43,979 nt of DNA from JBNKHH01 sp050290245. GTDB lineage: Bacteria > Pseudomonadota > Alphaproteobacteria > Rhodobacterales > Rhodobacteraceae. Position 1 is the first letter of the stretch. Each line of letters opens with the position of its first letter. Positions 40,771 through 43,979 of the stretch are shown here, one piece after another. Location of the stretch: the NCBI GenBank assembly GCA_050290245.1, contig JBNKHH010000023.1:1-43979 (forward strand). Direction: 5' to 3'. Under the pieces are notes generated by a model. That model worked only from the letters and a program-made list of their open reading frames with translations. It was not told where the DNA came from and did not search any database. The translations under genes and the position numbers were made by a program.

Positions 40771-43700
40771 ATGCCGAAAAGAACCGACATTCAGTCGATC
40801 ATGATTATCGGTGCGGGTCCTATCGTCATCGGGCAGGCTTGCGAATTCGACTATTCCGGCGCCCAGGCCTGCAAGGCCCTGCGCGAGGAAGGCTACCGGG
40901 TCATCCTGGTAAACTCGAACCCCGCGACGATCATGACCGACCCCGGCCTTGCCGACGCCACCTATATCGAGCCGATCACGCCGGAAGTCGTCGCCCGCAT
41001 CATAGAAAAGGAACGCCCCGACGCGCTCCTGCCGACCATGGGCGGCCAGACCGGTCTGAACACCTCGCTGGCGCTCGAGGAAATGGGCGTCCTGGAGAAA
41101 TTCGGCGTCGAGATGATCGGCGCGACGCGCGACGCCATCGAGATGGCCGAGGACCGCAAATTGTTCCGTGAAGCCATGGACCGCCTCGGGCTGGAAAACC
41201 CGCGCGCCGCCATTGTCTCGGCCCCGAAGGGCGCCGACGGGCGCTATGACATCCCCAAGGGTCTCGAAGTCGCCATGGCCGCCCTGGACGAGGTCGGCCT
41301 TCCCGCCATCATCCGTCCCGCCTTCACCCTTGGCGGCACCGGCGGCGGCGTGGCCTACAATCGCGACGAATATTTCGAAATCTGCCGCCGCGGCCTCGAA
41401 GCCTCCCCGGTGGCGCAGGTCCTGATCGACGAGTCGCTACTCGGCTGGAAAGAGTATGAAATGGAGGTCGTCCGCGACAAGGCGGACAACGCGATCATCA
41501 TCTGCTCGATCGAAAACGTCGATCCCATGGGCGTTCATACGGGCGACTCGATCACTGTCGCCCCCGCGCTGACGCTGACAGACAAGGAATACCAGGCCAT
41601 GCGCTCGGCCTCGATCGCGGTCCTGCGTGAAATCGGCGTCGAAACCGGCGGCTCGAACGTGCAATGGGCGGTGAACCCCGCCGACGGCCGCATGGTGGTG
41701 ATCGAGATGAACCCCCGCGTGTCGCGCTCGTCAGCGCTGGCCTCCAAGGCCACGGGCTTTCCGATTGCAAAGATTGCCGCGAAACTGGCCGTAGGCTTCA
41801 CCCTCGACGAACTCGACAACGACATCACCAAGGTGACCCCGGCCTCCTTCGAGCCGACGATCGACTATGTCGTCACCAAGATCCCGCGCTTCGCCTTTGA
41901 GAAATTTCCCGGCTCCGATCCCTACCTGACCACCGCGATGAAATCCGTCGGCGAGGCCATGTCCATCGGCCGCACTTTTCACGAGTCGGTGCAAAAGGCG
42001 CTGGCCTCGATGGAAACCGGCCTGACCGGATTTGACGAAATCGACATCCCCGGGGCACCCGACAAGGCAGCAATTATCGCCGCGCTTTCGAAGCAGACCC
42101 CGGACCGCCTGCGCACCATCGCCCAGGCCATGCGTCACGGGCTGACGAACGATGACATCCAGGCAATTACCTCTTTCGACCCCTGGTTCCTCGACCGCAT
42201 CCGCGAAATCGTCGAGACCGAGGAACAGGTCCGCCGCGACGGTCTGCCGGTGACCGAAGAAGGCCTGCGCGCGCTCAAGATGATGGGCTTTACCGATGCA
42301 CGCCTTGCCAGGCTCGCCGGCCGCGACGAAGACAATGTCCGCCGCGCACGCCAAAATCTGGGCGTGAACGCGGTGTTCAAACGCATCGACACCTGCGCTG
42401 CCGAGTTCGAGGCGCAGACGCCCTATATGTATTCGACCTATGAAACCCCGGTCATGGGCGATGTCGAATGCGAGGCGCGCCCGTCGAACAAGACCAAGGT
42501 CGTCATTCTCGGTGGCGGCCCGAACCGCATCGGCCAGGGTATCGAGTTCGACTATTGCTGCTGTCACGCCTGCTTTGCGCTTTCGGATGTTGGCTATGAA
42601 ACCATCATGGTCAACTGCAACCCCGAGACGGTCTCGACCGACTATGACACCTCGGACCGTCTGTATTTCGAGCCGTTGACCTTTGAACACGTCATGGAAA
42701 TCCTGCGAGTCGAACAGCAAAATGGCACGCTGCACGGCGTGATCGTCCAGTTCGGCGGCCAGACGCCGTTGAAACTCGCCAACGCGCTTCACGACGCAGG
42801 CATCCCGATCCTCGGCACCACGCCTGACGCCATCGACCTGGCCGAAGACCGCGAACGCTTCCAGGACCTCGTGAACCGACTCGGCCTGAAACAGCCCCAC
42901 AACGCCATCGCCTCGACCGACGCCGAAGCCATGGAGGCCGCCAAGGAAATCGGCTACCCGCTGGTCATCCGCCCCTCCTACGTCCTCGGTGGCCGCGCGA
43001 TGGAAATCGTCCGCGACACGCCGCAGCTTGAACGCTATATTCGCGATGCCGTCGTGGTATCAGGCGACAGCCCCGTTCTTCTTGACAGCTATCTGGACGG
43101 CGCAACCGAGGTCGACGTGGACGCGCTGTGCGATGGCGAGCAGGTGCATGTCACGGGCATTATGGAACACATCGAAGAGGCCGGCGTCCACTCGGGCGAC
43201 TCTGCCTGCTCGCTCCCGCCCCACACTCTCTCGAAAGAGATCGTCGACGAGCTGATCCGTCAATCCGAAGCACTGGCCCTGGAACTCCGGGTCGTAGGGC
43301 TGATGAACGTGCAGTTCGCGATCAAGGACGGCGATGTCTACCTGATCGAGGTGAACCCGCGTGCCTCGCGCACCGTACCCTTCGTCGCCAAGGCCACCGA
43401 CTCGGCCATCGCCTCGATCGCCGCGCGCCTCATGGCGGGCGAAAAACTCTCTGCCTTCCCGATTGCCCCGCCGCACCAGCCGGTATCCGACGACGTGACC
43501 ATCCCCATTGGCGACCCCATGGCGCTCGCCGATTTCCGCACGCCCTGGTACTCGGTCAAAGAGGCCGTCCTGCCCTTCGCCCGGTTCCCGGGAGTCGACA
43601 CCCTGCTTGGCCCCGAAATGCGCTCGACCGGCGAGGTCATGGGCCTCGACACCGATTTCGTCATGGCCTTCGCCAAGGCGCAGCTCGGCGCCGGTTCCGA

Positions 43701-43979
43701 TCTTCCGTTGAAGGGCACCGCCTTCATCTCGGTTCGCGACGGGGACAAGGAACGCGTACTGCCCGCGGCCAAAACGCTCGCAGCGGCAGGATTCAAAATT
43801 CTGGCAACCGGCGGAACCAGCCGCTTCCTGAATGAAAAAGGCGTCGAGTCGGAACGCATCAACAAGGTGCTGGAAGGCAGGCCGCACATCGAGGACGCCA
43901 TCCGCAATCGCCAGGTCCAGATGGTCATCAACACCACCGAGGGACGCAAGGCGATTTCGGATTCAAAATCGCTGCGGCT
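40771..43979 (+). CDS. carB: Carbamoyl-phosphate synthase large subunit (3' end beyond window)
   Basis: CarB makes carbamoyl phosphate from bicarbonate, ammonia (from CarA) and two ATP, for pyrimidines and arginine. The frame from ATG 40771 (MPKRTDIQSIMIIGAGPIVI) stays open for 1069 codons to the window edge. It shows the duplicated ATP-grasp halves: first half FDYSGAQACKALREEGYRVI; second half starting near 42500 with VVILGGGPNRIGQGIEFDYC. The C-terminal MGS-like allosteric domain (AKTLAAAGFKILATGGTSRF) is nearly complete, so only some tens of residues are missing. AGGGG lies upstream with a 10-base gap. carA is not in the window. Confidence 0.97.
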   Translation, partial: MPKRTDIQSIMIIGAGPIVIGQACEFDYSGAQACKALREEGYRVILVNSNPATIMTDPGLADATYIEPITPEVVARIIEKERPDALLPTMGGQTGLNTSLALEEMGVLEKFGVEMIGATRDAIEMAEDRKLFREAMDRLGLENPRAAIVSAPKGADGRYDIPKGLEVAMAALDEVGLPAIIRPAFTLGGTGGGVAYNRDEYFEICRRGLEASPVAQVLIDESLLGWKEYEMEVVRDKADNAIIICSIENVDPMGVHTGDSITVAPALTLTDKEYQAMRSASIAVLREIGVETGGSNVQWAVNPADGRMVVIEMNPRVSRSSALASKATGFPIAKIAAKLAVGFTLDELDNDITKVTPASFEPTIDYVVTKIPRFAFEKFPGSDPYLTTAMKSVGEAMSIGRTFHESVQKALASMETGLTGFDEIDIPGAPDKAAIIAALSKQTPDRLRTIAQAMRHGLTNDDIQAITSFDPWFLDRIREIVETEEQVRRDGLPVTEEGLRALKMMGFTDARLARLAGRDEDNVRRARQNLGVNAVFKRIDTCAAEFEAQTPYMYSTYETPVMGDVECEARPSNKTKVVILGGGPNRIGQGIEFDYCCCHACFALSDVGYETIMVNCNPETVSTDYDTSDRLYFEPLTFEHVMEILRVEQQNGTLHGVIVQFGGQTPLKLANALHDAGIPILGTTPDAIDLAEDRERFQDLVNRLGLKQPHNAIASTDAEAMEAAKEIGYPLVIRPSYVLGGRAMEIVRDTPQLERYIRDAVVVSGDSPVLLDSYLDGATEVDVDALCDGEQVHVTGIMEHIEEAGVHSGDSACSLPPHTLSKEIVDELIRQSEALALELRVVGLMNVQFAIKDGDVYLIEVNPRASRTVPFVAKATDSAIASIAARLMAGEKLSAFPIAPPHQPVSDDVTIPIGDPMALADFRTPWYSVKEAVLPFARFPGVDTLLGPEMRSTGEVMGLDTDFVMAFAKAQLGAGSDLPLKGTAFISVRDGDKERVLPAAKTLAAAGFKILATGGTSRFLNEKGVESERINKVLEGRPHIEDAIRNRQVQMVINTTEGRKAISDSKSLR

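Noticed and set aside
41731..42900. A 389-codon minus-strand frame inside carB
   Set aside because: It mirrors the third-position GC bias of carB and has no recognisable motif.

Overview
The window looks like a chromosomal segment of a marine or salt-adapted alphaproteobacterium, most likely a Rhodobacterales/Roseobacter-type organism. This is inferred from the ectABC-ask operon with a divergent MarR regulator, the four-gene Anbu operon, the DUF1467/methylmalonyl-CoA epimerase pair, and the general GC-rich style. No rRNA gene is present and no taxonomic search was run.

Layout. (1) 1-4436: ectoine synthesis, with a divergent regulator ectR (cut by the window edge) and ectA-ectB-ectC-ask on the plus strand; the hydroxylase gene ectD is absent here. 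(2) 4484-4762: an orphan XRE-type regulator. (3) 5006-15529, minus strand: a tight eleven-gene operon. It encodes a polar amino-acid ABC importer (binding protein, two permeases, ATPase), a class III aminotransferase, a two-subunit CoA-transferase, two M20 amidohydrolases, a thiolase and an alanine-racemase-fold enzyme. A divergent LysR regulator (15667-16662) probably controls it. Together these read as uptake and thiolytic breakdown of a small amino compound, possibly an N-acylated beta-amino acid; the substrate is not known. (4) 16718-17923: ornithine cyclodeaminase followed by only the last ~48 codons of an arginase gene. (5) About 17.9-22.2 kb: an integration module. It has one tyrosine recombinase next to two small DNA-binding proteins, an unknown ORF, and a second (P4-type) integrase that lies beside the 3' end of tRNA-Ser(GCT). 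(6) 22.5-44 kb: ordinary housekeeping-type genes. These are the Anbu proteasome-like operon, ychF, trpA, an EI24 membrane protein, a nitroreductase, a histone-deacetylase-fold amidohydrolase, DUF167, DUF1467, mce, a receiver protein, an MT-A70 methyltransferase convergent with a BglII-type endonuclease, a DUF1993-GNAT fusion, aspS, a CPBP membrane protein, a GT-C type membrane protein, and carB (cut by the right edge).

The tRNA-Ser and its integrase sit where the character of the sequence changes, from accessory catabolism and osmoadaptation on the left to conserved core genes on the right. The left half may therefore be island-borne, but only one attachment end lies in the window. No gene-free stretch exceeds 300 bases; the longest intergenic regions (about 140-225 bases) are covered by the regulatory, repeat and hairpin entries or hold nothing I can recognise. 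No CRISPR array, insertion sequence or rRNA was seen.
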